Positions 44,289 to 52,052 are shown, counted from the first letter of the stretch. The stretch is 64,000 nucleotides of DNA from Anaeromyxobacter sp. Fw109-5 (GCF_000017505.1 NC_009675.1:3853001-3917000); one strand, 5' to 3'. Notes: generated from the letters alone by a model not told the origin. Numbers and translations are program-made.

Positions 44289-44345
44289 CGCGGGCCTCAC
44301 CTCACCCGCCGCGGCCTCACCTCACCGCGCGGGCCTCACCTGACC
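44289..44345. repeat. Short tandem repeat of GGCCTCACCTCACC units
   Basis: Three imperfect copies of a unit of about 19 bases with the core GGCCTCACCTCACC stand in a row just before the PfpI stop codon. The related run GTGAGGTGATGTGAGGTGAGGTG occurs after transketolase (22743-22765) as the opposite strand of the same core. Function unknown; possibly replication slippage. Confidence 0.55.
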
Positions 44346-44930
44346 TCAGTGCAGGCCCGCCTGCTCCCGGTGCTCCGCGCCCACGGCGCGACGCGCGCGG
44401 CCGAACAGCGCGATCATCTCCCGTTTGAACGCAGGGATGTCGTCTGGCTTGCGGCTCAACACCAGGTTTCCGTCGACGACGACCTCGCGATCGACCCACT
44501 CCGCACCGGCGTTGCGCAGGTCCGTCTTGAGGGACGGCCACGAGGCGATCCGGCGTCCCCGCGCCGCGCCCGTCTCGATGACGGTCCAGGGTCCGTGGCA
44601 GATGGCGGCCACGGGCTTGGCCGCGTCGAAGAAGCTCTTCGCGAACGCGACCGCCCTCGGCTCGATCCGGAGGCGGTCGGGGTTCAAGACGCCCCCCGGC
44701 AACAGCAGCGCGTCGAAATCCGCTGGCACCGCCGATCGAGGGAAACGTCGATCTGGAACTCGTCGCCCCAGTCGGTGAACTTCCAGCCGCGCACCTTCTG
44801 CGGCCTCGGCGAGACGATCCTCGTATCGGCGCCCGCCTCGTCGAGCGCTCTCCGCGGTTCCGTCATCCTCCACTTGCTCGAACCCGTCCTCGATCAGGAT
44901 CGCTACCCTCACGCCTCCGAGACTCTCCAT
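44346..44930 (-). pseudogene. PfpI/DJ-1 family protein with two compensating frameshifts
   Basis: Start and end fit a 190-residue PfpI-type (YhbO/DJ-1) protein: VAILIEDGFEQVE at the N-terminus and FDALLLPGGVLNPDRLR plus the nucleophile elbow AAICHGPWTVIE (active-site Cys). Between about 44735 and 44866 the family sequence lies in another frame: MTEPRRALDEAGADTRIVSP, then KVRGWKFTDWGDEFQIDVSL. An extra base at GAGG-ATG near 44866 and a missing base near 44733 cancel, so the frame closes but about 45 residues are garbage. With both corrected the protein is complete. PfpI/DJ-1 enzymes are deglycase- or chaperone-like stress proteins. Real mutation or sequence error cannot be told apart. Confidence 0.75.
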
Positions 44931-44942
44931 GGCCCTCCAGAC

Positions 44943-45518
44943 CTACTGCACGTTCGACTGCGGCCCGGCTCCCTGGACCTCGACCCGCCTCGATGGCATC
45001 CGTCGCTCGTCCAGCGGGATCGTGACCTCGAGCACCCCGTTGTCCACCCGCGCCTCGGCGCGCTCGACCTTCACCCCCTCGGGCAACGGGATGGAGCGGT
45101 AGAACGAGCCGCAGGTGCGTTCCGCGCAGTGCACGCCGGCGCCCTCGACGTCGCGCTCCCGCCGGCGCTCTCCCTGCAACGTGACCGCCTCGCCGGTGAC
45201 GTCCACCCGGATGTCCTCCTTGCGCACCCCCGGCAGATCCGCGCGCAGGACGAGGACCCCGTCGCGCTCGAAGACGTCCACCTTCGGCGCCCAGGTCGGC
45301 CGGCTGGGCTCGACGTCGCGCTCGGTCGGCGGCGCGAAGCGCAGCGGGTCGTACTCCTCGCCGACGCGCTGCATGTCGTCCAGCAACCGTCGCATCAGGG
45401 CGATCGGCGCCGTGCGCCAGGGGTCGAATGGCGCGCGCGGCGCCCCCCCCGGCGCCTGCTGCGGCTGGCCTCGGCTCGATGGTTGGGAGGTCGAAGGATC
45501 CGGACGTTCGTTCGCCAT
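44943..45518 (-). CDS. hsp20: Second Hsp20 family small heat-shock protein
   Basis: The 191-residue protein has a Pro/Gln-rich N-terminus, RTAPIALMRRLLDDMQRVGE (about 35-54), and an alpha-crystallin domain (80-180): VDVFERDGVLVLRADLPGVR, EDIRVDVTGEAVTLQGERRR, EARVDNGVLEVTIPLDER. It is clearly homologous to the first Hsp20 at 28931, but with a shorter arm. The start at 45516-45518 has GAGGAGCGGGG upstream. PfpI lies 12 bp downstream on the same strand, suggesting a two-gene stress operon. Two different sHsps in one island would widen substrate binding. Confidence 0.92.
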   Translation of the reverse strand: MANERPDPSTSQPSSRGQPQQAPGGAPRAPFDPWRTAPIALMRRLLDDMQRVGEEYDPLRFAPPTERDVEPSRPTWAPKVDVFERDGVLVLRADLPGVRKEDIRVDVTGEAVTLQGERRRERDVEGAGVHCAERTCGSFYRSIPLPEGVKVERAEARVDNGVLEVTIPLDERRMPSRRVEVQGAGPQSNVQ

Positions 45519-45861
45519 CCCCGCTCCTCTTCCAGGCGCGCAATATCGCGCGTCGCACGCCGCGCACCTCCCGCAACGCTGGCGACGGCCGAGGCTCGCC
45601 GCAACGGACCGGCTGGCACGCGCCATCGCGCGCGCCGAGCGGAGGTTCGCACCGGGATCGCGCCGTCCCTCGCCTCCCCGGGCCGGGCGCGTTCCCACGG
45701 CCGCGCTGCCGCCGCGCCCGAGCATGCCAATGATTCGCGTGCACTGGATGTACGCCTCGTTCGCTCGTCTCGTGAACACGGCGAAACGGAACGCCGCCGC
45801 GCCCCGGAGCATAGCGAGCGAGACGAGCGGGAGCACCCACGTCAGCCATGGGGGAGGGAAC

Positions 45862-46284
45862 ATGAAGACCAGACTCGCGCTCGCAGTGGTCGGCCTCGCG
45901 CTCGCGCCGCTCGCGCTCGCGCAGCAGGATTCGCAGCAGGGTGGCGGTCAGACCGCTCCCCCGGTCGCCGGCACGATCCCCCTCGGGACGACGGTCGAGG
46001 AGACGCGGGCCGTCGCGGTCGGCTACCGCGCCTCGAAGCTCATCGGCGCGCCCGTGTACAACGACAAGGACCAGAAGATCGGGAAGGTGGACGATCTCGT
46101 CGTCGCGCCCGACGGCAAGGTGTCGCTCGCGGTCGTGGACGTCGGCGGGTTCCTCGGCATGGGCCGGCATCAGGTCGCGATCCCGGTCGAGCAGTTCTCC
46201 GCGGTGAAGCCCAAGGTCGTCCTGCCCGGCGCCACGAAGGATGCACTGAAGCAGCTCCCGGAGTTCCAGTACGCGAAGAGCTGA
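45862..46284 (+). CDS. Exported PRC-barrel domain protein
   Basis: The 140-residue protein has a signal peptide (LALAVVGLALAPLALAQQ) and then a Gln/Gly linker. The PRC-barrel follows: YRASKLIGAPVYNDKDQKIG, KVDDLVVAPDGKVSLAVVDV, GGFLGMGRHQVAIPVEQF, ending in a short helical tail. Exported PRC-barrel proteins are common in soil and stress-tolerant proteobacteria and are thought to act at the envelope; function unknown. GGGGGAGGGAAC precedes the ATG at 45862. It diverges from the hsp20-pfpI pair, with 343 bp between the start codons that I cannot fill with a gene. Confidence 0.85.
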   Translation: MKTRLALAVVGLALAPLALAQQDSQQGGGQTAPPVAGTIPLGTTVEETRAVAVGYRASKLIGAPVYNDKDQKIGKVDDLVVAPDGKVSLAVVDVGGFLGMGRHQVAIPVEQFSAVKPKVVLPGATKDALKQLPEFQYAKS

Positions 46285-46434
46285 TCCCGTGCCTCGATGG
46301 ACGAGTCGTTCGGGGACGGGGCAGGAGGCGGACGGTAGACGGGGCGCGCGGTCCTGCTCACCTTCTACGGGCGCGCGTGGCGCCACGTCCCGGAGGCGCG
46401 GCGCGCGACGGGGGTGTACCGCACCCCCGCGCCG

Positions 46435-46656
46435 CTATTCGACGAGTTTGTGCCGCAGCGGGTAGCGCGTGAGCTCCACGTTCGTGCTCGCGCCGATCTT
46501 GGCGGAGATCCTCGCCCGGTACGTGGCGATCGTCTTCTCGCTCAGCCGGAGCTCCGCGGCGATCTCCTTCAGCGTCCGCGCGCTCGCGACCAGGCGCAGC
46601 GGGACCCGCGGCCACTTCTCCCTGACCTCGTCGAGCAGCGCGAGCCCGTCGCGCCC
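46435..46656 (-). pseudogene. Response-regulator remnant: receiver piece fused to LuxR/NarL HTH by deletion
   Basis: On the minus strand DGLALLDEVREKWPRVPLRL, typical of a receiver domain around the phosphoacceptor side, runs straight into ASARTLKEIAAELRLSEKTI and ATYRARISAKIGASTNVELT, the DNA-binding helix-turn-helix of a NarL/LuxR-type regulator, ending at TAG 46435. The roughly 80 residues that should separate the two are missing, as is the N-terminus. An internal in-frame deletion is the simplest explanation. The parent probably regulated the usp/BON stress genes beside it. Confidence 0.6.
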
Positions 46657-46710
46657 GGGGCGCCCCGCCCCCCCCGTGCTCGCGATCCGGCGCCGCGAGA
46701 CGGGCCGCTC
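46649..46710 (+). pseudogene. Second C-terminal fragment of a universal stress protein gene
   Basis: The bases GCCCCCCCCGTGCTCGCGAT and CCGGCGCCGCGAGACGGGCC match the end of usp at 32940-32980. It is followed within 50 bp by the end of a BON gene on the opposite strand, the same convergent arrangement as at 32529-33642, so a usp-BON block was duplicated and one usp copy was lost. Confidence 0.55.
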
Positions 46711-46757
46711 TACGGCGGGATCCGCGAAGTCCCGCAGGAGCGGTGACCACCGGCCGC

Positions 46758-47354
46758 TCAGTGGCGCAGGTCCTCGGCGGGTCCCGCGACGCGCTCGCCC
46801 GGCGGCGTGCGAGCGACCCGGACCTGGTCGTGCACCTCCTCGACGCCGAAGACGTCATCGGCGATCACTTCGAGGCGCCACTTGTCCACGCGGCTGGCGA
46901 TGATCCCCGAGATGGTCACCTCTCCGTTCTCGACCTTCACCTCCAGGCCGTCGGCGTCGATGCCGGTCCGCGCGATCCGCTCGCAGAGGTCGTCGAGGAT
47001 GCGCTCGTCGGAGCGCTTGAATCCCTTGGGCCCACGCAGGCGCCGCCTACTCTTCATCTCGCGCAGCTTGTCCCCGAGCCACTCGAGGGGTCCATGGTCC
47101 TCCCACTCGATGAGCCCCTTCGTGTCCACTCGCTCGTGCTCGTGCGTGTCCGGCCAGCGCTCGACCCAGGGGCGCCCCATCTCCTCGCGCGTCCCGCTCC
47201 AGCGCTGCTCGCCCGTGCCACCGTAGCGGCCCTGCATGCGGCGGCCCCCGTACTCACCAGTCTCCTCGTACCAGCCTCGTTCTCCCGGCGAGCCGCGCTC
47301 ACGCGACGGCGGGTCCCCGCTCTGCCCCTCTTCCCACCCGCGGTACGTTGCCAT
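46758..47354 (-). CDS. BON-domain protein with a long hydrophilic N-terminal arm
   Basis: The 198-residue protein starts with 75 residues rich in Gly, Arg, Glu and Tyr (repeats like GGRRMQGRYGGTGEQRW), then KGFKRSDERILDDLCERIAR, GLEVKVENGEVTISGIIASR and KWRLEVIADDVFGVEEVHDQ: one BON domain (about 118-185). AAGGAGGAAG precedes the ATG at 47352-47354, a near-perfect ribosome site. This layout (low-complexity head plus one BON) is common in soil bacteria beside stress genes; no function is known. It ends convergently with the usp fragment. Confidence 0.88.
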   Translation of the reverse strand: MATYRGWEEGQSGDPPSRERGSPGERGWYEETGEYGGRRMQGRYGGTGEQRWSGTREEMGRPWVERWPDTHEHERVDTKGLIEWEDHGPLEWLGDKLREMKSRRRLRGPKGFKRSDERILDDLCERIARTGIDADGLEVKVENGEVTISGIIASRVDKWRLEVIADDVFGVEEVHDQVRVARTPPGERVAGPAEDLRH

Positions 47355-47670
47355 GGTCTTCCTCCTTGCAGCCGCCGCACAAGTTAGCCACGTGGATGCC
47401 GGCGCGAGGCGTGTACGCACGTACCCGAACGACCCGAGGCCGTCATGCGTCCTCTTCAGCTCACGTTCTCCTCGCCGGCTGCGCGCTCGCCGTCTGTGCC
47501 ACACGGCAGTCCGGCGTGGAGGCCGTTACCGCGTTCACGCCCGAGAGCAGCGTTCCCGCCCCCGCCCTTCTTGGGCCCAACGAACCGCCAGCGGGGTGGG
47601 AATGCTCGAGGCGGAGCCGAGGAACGCGCCCGTCGCGTTCGCCCGGACGAGCGAGCTTGCTGCATGAGCG
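47355..47670. other. Gap with a lipoprotein-like fragment, no complete gene
   Basis: A plus-strand piece around 47455-47520 (LLAGCALAVCATRQSG) resembles the lipoprotein fragment at 33735 (LALAACATQQTG). As there, it lies upstream of and divergent from a BON gene. Both therefore probably derive from one lipoprotein gene that originally flanked the BON gene, supporting the idea of a copied block. Nothing else is recognisable. Confidence 0.35.
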
Positions 47671-47840
47671 GTGACACGCTTCCGGCTGACGAACACCTGG
47701 TGCGTCTCCGCCAGTTTGACGTGCACGCGCGGGCTGCCGTACGTCCGGCGGCTGCGCTCGTGCGCCTCGCGGGCGCGGATCGTGAGCGGCGCGTCCTGCA
47801 CCGTGCGGCTGGACGGCGGCCGCCCACACCAGGCGTTAAG
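47671..47840 (-). pseudogene. IS3-family transposase (OrfB) fragment
   Basis: About 55 residues on the minus strand, NAWCGRPPSSRTVQDAPLTI RAREAHERSRRTYGSPRVHV and KLAETHQVFVSRKRV, match the region before the DDE domain of IS3-type OrfB (the IxxxHxxSRxTYGSPRV motif). Upstream, the expected preceding segment is in another frame; downstream the DDE core is missing. No terminal inverted repeats are seen. This is an internal scrap of an old insertion. Confidence 0.65.
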
Positions 47841-48033
47841 AACCGGCGCGGGAGACCTCGAGCGACCAGCAGAAGCTTCGTGATTTGCCAGGTGCGCGCA
47901 ATAGGTGGCGACCGGCTTCGGCCGCACCGGCACGATGTTCGCGTCCGAGCAGGAACGGAGAGTCCGAGCGGTGGATCGTCTCGCGCCCGCGGGCGGTCGC
48001 GCTAAGCCTACCTGACCCTATCCGTTGGCCCGA

Positions 48034-48213
48034 TCACGCGGGCCGTCGCCCGGCGATGGCTGATAGCGCCTGCTCGAGTAGATAGCTCGCCGCCTCGAGA
48101 TCCCCGCGCCGCGCCGCCTGGAGGGCCAGTGTCGCGAACGTCTCGACGAGCAGCGCGGCGGCGGCCGCGACGGACGTCGCCGCACTCTCCGCAGCGCCCG
48201 CACCCAGCGTCAC
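48034..48213 (-). CDS. Small hypothetical protein at the right end of the island
   Basis: From a GTG at 48211-48213, 59 residues, MTLGAGAAESAATSVAAAAA then LLVETFATLALQAARRGDLE and AASYLLEQALSAIAGRRPA, form a plausible amphipathic helical protein; TPR-like spacing is possible. The start has no good ribosome site and the frame stays open upstream through the tRNA. It lies just inside attR. It may be a real small island protein or the end of a lost gene. Confidence 0.3.
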   Translation of the reverse strand: MTLGAGAAESAATSVAAAAALLVETFATLALQAARRGDLEAASYLLEQALSAIAGRRPA

Positions 48214-48259
48214 GGATTTTGGTGCGCCGGTGGTGCGCAGCGCACCATCCGGAAACAAC

Positions 48260-48303
48260 GAAGGCCGCGACTCGCCGGTTTCCCGTGCGAAGCCGCGGCC
48301 TTC
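48260..48303 (-). terminator. Hairpin terminator of tRNA-Pro, element side
   Basis: The stretch GAAGGCCGCG...CCGCGGCCTTC forms an imperfect stem just past the tRNA 3' end, followed on the minus strand by GTTGTTTCC. It differs in sequence from the terminator at 8053-8092, as expected if the island carries its own terminator beside its att site. Confidence 0.65.
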
Positions 48304-48350
48304 TGAGTCGGGGAGACAGGATTTGAACCTGCGACCCCTTGGTCCCGAAC
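48304..48350 (-). repeat. attR: Right attachment site, within the intact tRNA-Pro
   Basis: Identical over 47 bp to 8098-8144. It covers the anticodon loop to four bases beyond the tRNA 3' end. Identity stops exactly at 48351, where the tRNA continues and the left copy does not. Confidence 0.9.
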
Positions 48351-48381
48351 CAAGTGCTCTACCAGGCTGAGCCACTCCCCG
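48308..48381 (-). tRNA. tRNA-Pro (anticodon CGG)
   Basis: The 74-base gene lacks an encoded CCA. Acceptor CGGGGAG pairs with CTCCCCG, with discriminator A at 48308. The D arm contains GGCTCAGCCTGGTAGAGC, the anticodon stem is CTTGG/CCAAG around loop TTCGGGA (anticodon CGG, reading CCG), and the T arm is CAGGTTCAAATCCTG. All stems pair. The 3' half is the island's integration target. Confidence 0.95.
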
Positions 48382-48444
48382 ATGAAGCGGCGCGTCGGAC
48401 GGATTCCGGGTCCCGGGAAGACCTCGGACCGACGTAAGGCGGCG

Positions 48445-48473
48445 TAGATACTGGAGTGCCGAGAGGGTGTCAA
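48445..48473 (-). promoter_or_regulatory. Sigma-70 promoter of tRNA-Pro
   Basis: On the minus strand TTGACA (48468-48473) is followed after 17 bases by TATCTA (48445-48450), a near-consensus -35/-10 pair. Transcription would begin about 55-60 bases before the tRNA 5' end. It lies outside the island, on the chromosomal side, in agreement with the proposed insertion. Confidence 0.8.
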
Positions 48474-48509
48474 GGGGGAAGCACGGGCCGGCTCGGCCCG
48501 TCGCTTCCT

Positions 48510-51500
48510 CTAGAACACGGTCACCTCCGCGGACTCGGTGACGCCGTCGATCCGGGCCTCGATCCGCACGGTCCCGGCGCGCTTCGTCACGAGCTTTCCG
48601 GGCGCTGCGGGGTCGAACTCGACCACCGTCGGGTCGGCGCTCCACCACGTCGCGGCGTTCGTCACGTCGCCGGACGCGCCGTCGGCCCAGCGGGCAATCG
48701 CGCGGAACCGGTAGCTCGTGCCCGCCGGGACCGTCGGGGCGATCCCGTCGAGCTCGAGCCGCTCCAGCGGAGCGCTCGACACCGTCACGACCCACGGCCA
48801 CACCTGCAGCCCGGACGCGGCGGTGACGACCGCCTTGCCGGGAGCCACTCCCTCGACGACCCCGGGCGCGACCACCTTCAGCACCGCCGGGTTCGACGAG
48901 GCCCACGCGAGCGCGTCCTCGAACACCGCGAACGTCGGGTTCTCGAAGGCGTTGAACCCGAGCAGCTCGTGCGGGTGGACCCCGTACGGCCCGCTGTCCT
49001 GGGGGTAGATGCCGAACTCGCCGATCGCGTGCGTGACGTTCACGACCGCCGTCGCCGTCTGCCCGCCCCACGCCGCGGTGACGACCGCGCTCCCTACCTT
49101 CAGGCCGGTGACCACCCCGTACGACCCCGAGACCTCCAGGCCGGCGACGTCAGCCGGAGAGATGGTCACCCGCGCCCCGGTCACGGTGGCCGCACCACCG
49201 CTCGGGAGCGTCCCGCGGAGCTGCATCGACAGGGTGCCGCCGACGGGCAGCTCGTACGACGGGTGCTCGAAGGTCAGGCTCGCGAGCTGCGGCTCCGCCG
49301 CGCCGCCGACCGCCGTCGCGCTGTCCGCCGCGACGAACCCGCTCCAGCTCGCCTCGACCGTCGCCGTCCCCGCGGCGATCGGCAGCAGCTCGGGCATCGT
49401 GCCCGGCGTCCAGGTCAGCGTCGCCACGGCCGGCGTCGAGCACGCCCACGTCGCGAGCTGGGTCACGTCCACGTAGTCGCCGCTGTCGAGCTCCACGAAG
49501 GCGCCCGGCTTCGCCTTCGCGCCCACCGTCAGCTCGTACGGCAGCGCCACGTAGAGGGCCTTCGCCGTCACCGGCAGGACGGTGCCCTGCGCCGCGACCG
49601 TCACCTCGCCGAGGCGCGCGCGGAGCTCGACCGAGCCGAGCTTCCGCGCGACCACCGTCGTCCCCCTCACCTCGAGGACCGAAGGATCGCTCGACTCGAA
49701 GGTCGCGAACGCGCTCGCCGTCGCAGTGGAGGTCGCGAGCGGCACGGACAGCCGGAGCGGCGCCGATCCGCCGAGCGGGACCGTCACCGGCGCGAGCGTG
49801 GGCGGCCCCGTCGGCGCCACGACCCCCAGCGACATCGACGCCTGCATGGGCGCGCCCGCCGGGCTCGTCGTCTCGGCCCGGAGGTACACGTTCCCGGCGG
49901 CGAGCGCGTGGACCCGCCCTGGGTGCGCGGGATCGTCGAACGCGGCGATCGACGCGGCGCTCGTGCTCCACGCGACCTCTCGATCGACCGGGACCTCCAC
50001 GTCCTGCCCGCCCACCGAGTACACGTACACGGCCCGGAACTGGCCGGTATGCCCGACAGGCAGCCGCTCCGAGCCGTACTGGAGCGCGGGTCGGATCGCG
50101 AGCCCGCCGAAGCCCGGCTCGCGCACGACCGTCGCGGTCACGGTCCCGAAGACGTCGCCGATGGCCGCGGTGATCTCGCCCGTGCCGGGCCCCGACGACC
50201 AGAAGCTGCCGTCATGGACGGAGCCGATCACGCGGTCGCAGCGCCACGTGACGAGGGTCGTCGCGTCGGTCGTGCGTCCGTCGGCGAGGCGGGCCGTCGC
50301 GCTGAGCTGCCGCGTCTCGCCCGAGGGGACGAGGAGCGGCGCGGGCGAGATGGTGATCGCGCTCAGGGGCCCGAGCACCGTGATCGTCTTCGTCGCCGTC
50401 ATCCCTCCGAACGCCGCGGTCAGCGTGGCGGTGCCGGCACCGACCACGGTGGCGGTGCCCTTCGTGTCGGGCGCGTTGGAGACGGCGATCACCGCCGGCG
50501 CGCTCGAGGACCACTCGGCGTACCTCGACACGTCCTCCGTCTCGACGACGTACTTCCCCTGCACGCGCGTCTGCGCCTTCACCCTCCAGCTCACGCCCGC
50601 CGGCACCGACGCCGGCGCGTCGAGGGCGAATGACAGCGGCGCGGTCACCTGAACCGTCGCCGTGACGGAGAGCCCGGCGTAGCGGGCCTGCATCGTGGTG
50701 CTCCCGAGGCCGACCGCGCGCACGACCGTGTCATCGGACCACCCCGTCTCGACGAGGGCGACGGCCGGATCCGGGACCGAGAGCTCGGCCGCGCTCGAGA
50801 CGTCGTACGTGGCGCCGTTCGCGTAGCGCAGCCTCACGTGCGGAGGCGGCCAGGTGTAGTCGCCGAGGCCCATGGCGATGGCGGTCGCGTCGAGCTCGAG
50901 CGCGGTCGGAGCGTCGCCGGTGACGGTCACGGCCCCGCGGCCCACGGCGCCTCCGTAGCTCGCGGTCACGGTGGCGACCCCGCCCGCGACCAGCGTCGCG
51001 ACACCGGACGCGGCGTCCACGGCCACGGTGGTCGAGTCGGAGGACCAGGTCGCGAGCCCGGTCACGTCGGCCGAGGTGCCGTCCGCGTGCAGGGCGGTGG
51101 CGCGGAGCCGGTGCGCGCCGCCGACCGGCAGCGGCGAGGGGACGGGCTCGACGAGCAGGAAGATGACGCTGTCCGCGAGGACCGTGAGCTCGGTCGAGGC
51201 GGCCTTTCCGCCGAAGGAGGCCCCGATGGTGCTCGCCCCGGGCGCGAGCGTGAGGATGCGCCCGGCGCTCTCCGCCACGCTCGACACCTCGGCCACCGGG
51301 GGCGCGCTCGAGGACCACTCCGCGAGGAGCGTCACGTCGCGCAGGCTGCCGTCCGTGTAGACGGCGAACGCGTGCACGTCGAGCCAGTCGCCCGCGGCGA
51401 GCGTGAGCGTGGGAGGCGCGCCGAGGAGGAGCGACGCCAGGGATGCGGCCTCGACCGTGACGTGCGCCTGCGAGGAGAGGCCGGCGTAGGTGGCCCGCAC

Positions 51501-52052
51501 GTCGGTGCCGCCGACCTTCACCCCCGACACGACGCCGCGCGCCACGGTGGCGACGAGCGGATCGACGCTCGTCCAGACGGCGGCCGCGGTCACGTCGATC
51601 TCGAGGCCGCGATCGGTGGTCCCGAGGCAGCGGATCGGCAGCGATTGGCCCGTGGAGATCGTCGCGCTCGGCGGATCGACCCGGACGGACACGAACGTCG
51701 GCGTGTCGACGGTGACGAGCGCCGTGCCCTGGACGGCGCCGATCGCGGCGCTGACGGTCGCGGTCCCGGCGGTGACGCCGGTCACGACGCCGGCGGAGAC
51801 CTGCGCGACGGCGCCGTTCAGCGAGCTCCAGCTCGCCTCGGCGGTCACGTCGCGCGTTCCGCCGTCGTCGTACGCGCCGGTGGCGGTGAGCTTCACCGTC
51901 GCGCCCGGGACCGTGACCGCCGTCGCGGGCGTCACCGCGATGGAGACGAGGGTCGCCGCGGGGCCCGGACCGCCCGCCTTGTCTCCTCCGCCGCCGCCGC
52001 TGCACGCCGCCGCGAGCACGGCCACGAGGCCGAGCGCCGAGATCCGCCGCAT
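48510..52052 (-). CDS. Large lipoprotein of tandem BIG2 (Ig-like) domains
   Basis: The 1180-residue protein has a lipoprotein signal (LGLVAVLAAACSGGGG, Cys about residue 18). It contains a dozen or more repeats of about 80-90 residues of the bacterial Ig-like group 2 type: SIAVTPATAVTVPGATVKLT, DVTAEASWSSLNGAVAQVSA, GVVTGVTAGTATVSA. The same unit (DVTxxAxWxSxxPxVAxV ... GxATVTAxxG) recurs to the C-terminus. It should sit on the outer membrane or cell surface. BIG2 arrays occur in adhesins and surface-display proteins; no catalytic domain is seen, so function is unknown. The ATG at 52050-52052 has GGGGAGGGG upstream. Next gene upstream, same strand, ends 110 bp away. Confidence 0.88.
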   Translation of the reverse strand: MRRISALGLVAVLAAACSGGGGGDKAGGPGPAATLVSIAVTPATAVTVPGATVKLTATGAYDDGGTRDVTAEASWSSLNGAVAQVSAGVVTGVTAGTATVSAAIGAVQGTALVTVDTPTFVSVRVDPPSATISTGQSLPIRCLGTTDRGLEIDVTAAAVWTSVDPLVATVARGVVSGVKVGGTDVRATYAGLSSQAHVTVEAASLASLLLGAPPTLTLAAGDWLDVHAFAVYTDGSLRDVTLLAEWSSSAPPVAEVSSVAESAGRILTLAPGASTIGASFGGKAASTELTVLADSVIFLLVEPVPSPLPVGGAHRLRATALHADGTSADVTGLATWSSDSTTVAVDAASGVATLVAGGVATVTASYGGAVGRGAVTVTGDAPTALELDATAIAMGLGDYTWPPPHVRLRYANGATYDVSSAAELSVPDPAVALVETGWSDDTVVRAVGLGSTTMQARYAGLSVTATVQVTAPLSFALDAPASVPAGVSWRVKAQTRVQGKYVVETEDVSRYAEWSSSAPAVIAVSNAPDTKGTATVVGAGTATLTAAFGGMTATKTITVLGPLSAITISPAPLLVPSGETRQLSATARLADGRTTDATTLVTWRCDRVIGSVHDGSFWSSGPGTGEITAAIGDVFGTVTATVVREPGFGGLAIRPALQYGSERLPVGHTGQFRAVYVYSVGGQDVEVPVDREVAWSTSAASIAAFDDPAHPGRVHALAAGNVYLRAETTSPAGAPMQASMSLGVVAPTGPPTLAPVTVPLGGSAPLRLSVPLATSTATASAFATFESSDPSVLEVRGTTVVARKLGSVELRARLGEVTVAAQGTVLPVTAKALYVALPYELTVGAKAKPGAFVELDSGDYVDVTQLATWACSTPAVATLTWTPGTMPELLPIAAGTATVEASWSGFVAADSATAVGGAAEPQLASLTFEHPSYELPVGGTLSMQLRGTLPSGGAATVTGARVTISPADVAGLEVSGSYGVVTGLKVGSAVVTAAWGGQTATAVVNVTHAIGEFGIYPQDSGPYGVHPHELLGFNAFENPTFAVFEDALAWASSNPAVLKVVAPGVVEGVAPGKAVVTAASGLQVWPWVVTVSSAPLERLELDGIAPTVPAGTSYRFRAIARWADGASGDVTNAATWWSADPTVVEFDPAAPGKLVTKRAGTVRIEARIDGVTESAEVTVF

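Larger units (their letters stand above)
8098..48350. mobile_element. About 40.2-kb integrative genomic island inserted in tRNA-Pro(CGG)
   Basis: The island is bounded by the 47-bp direct repeats and has a tyrosine recombinase 198 bp inside the left repeat. The intact tRNA-Pro lies at the right end, with its promoter outside the island, as expected if the element restored the tRNA 3' half on entry. Cargo is a stress-tolerance cluster, pentose-phosphate enzymes, alpha-glucan hydrolases, two small heat-shock proteins and a ParB-like protein. I see no relaxase, type IV secretion, capsid, tail or terminase genes, so it is neither an obvious ICE nor a prophage; mobilisation in trans is possible. 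Many truncated genes show an old, recombined element. Confidence 0.82.

Noticed and set aside
8098-48350. Prophage or conjugative element
   Set aside because: No terminase, capsid, tail, lysis, relaxase or type IV secretion genes were recognised. An integrative island is the safer name.
48456-50633. Long open frame on the plus strand opposite the BIG2 lipoprotein
   Set aside because: Its composition is Arg/Gly/Ala-rich with no motif, and the minus strand has the repeat domains and lipobox. It is a GC-bias shadow.
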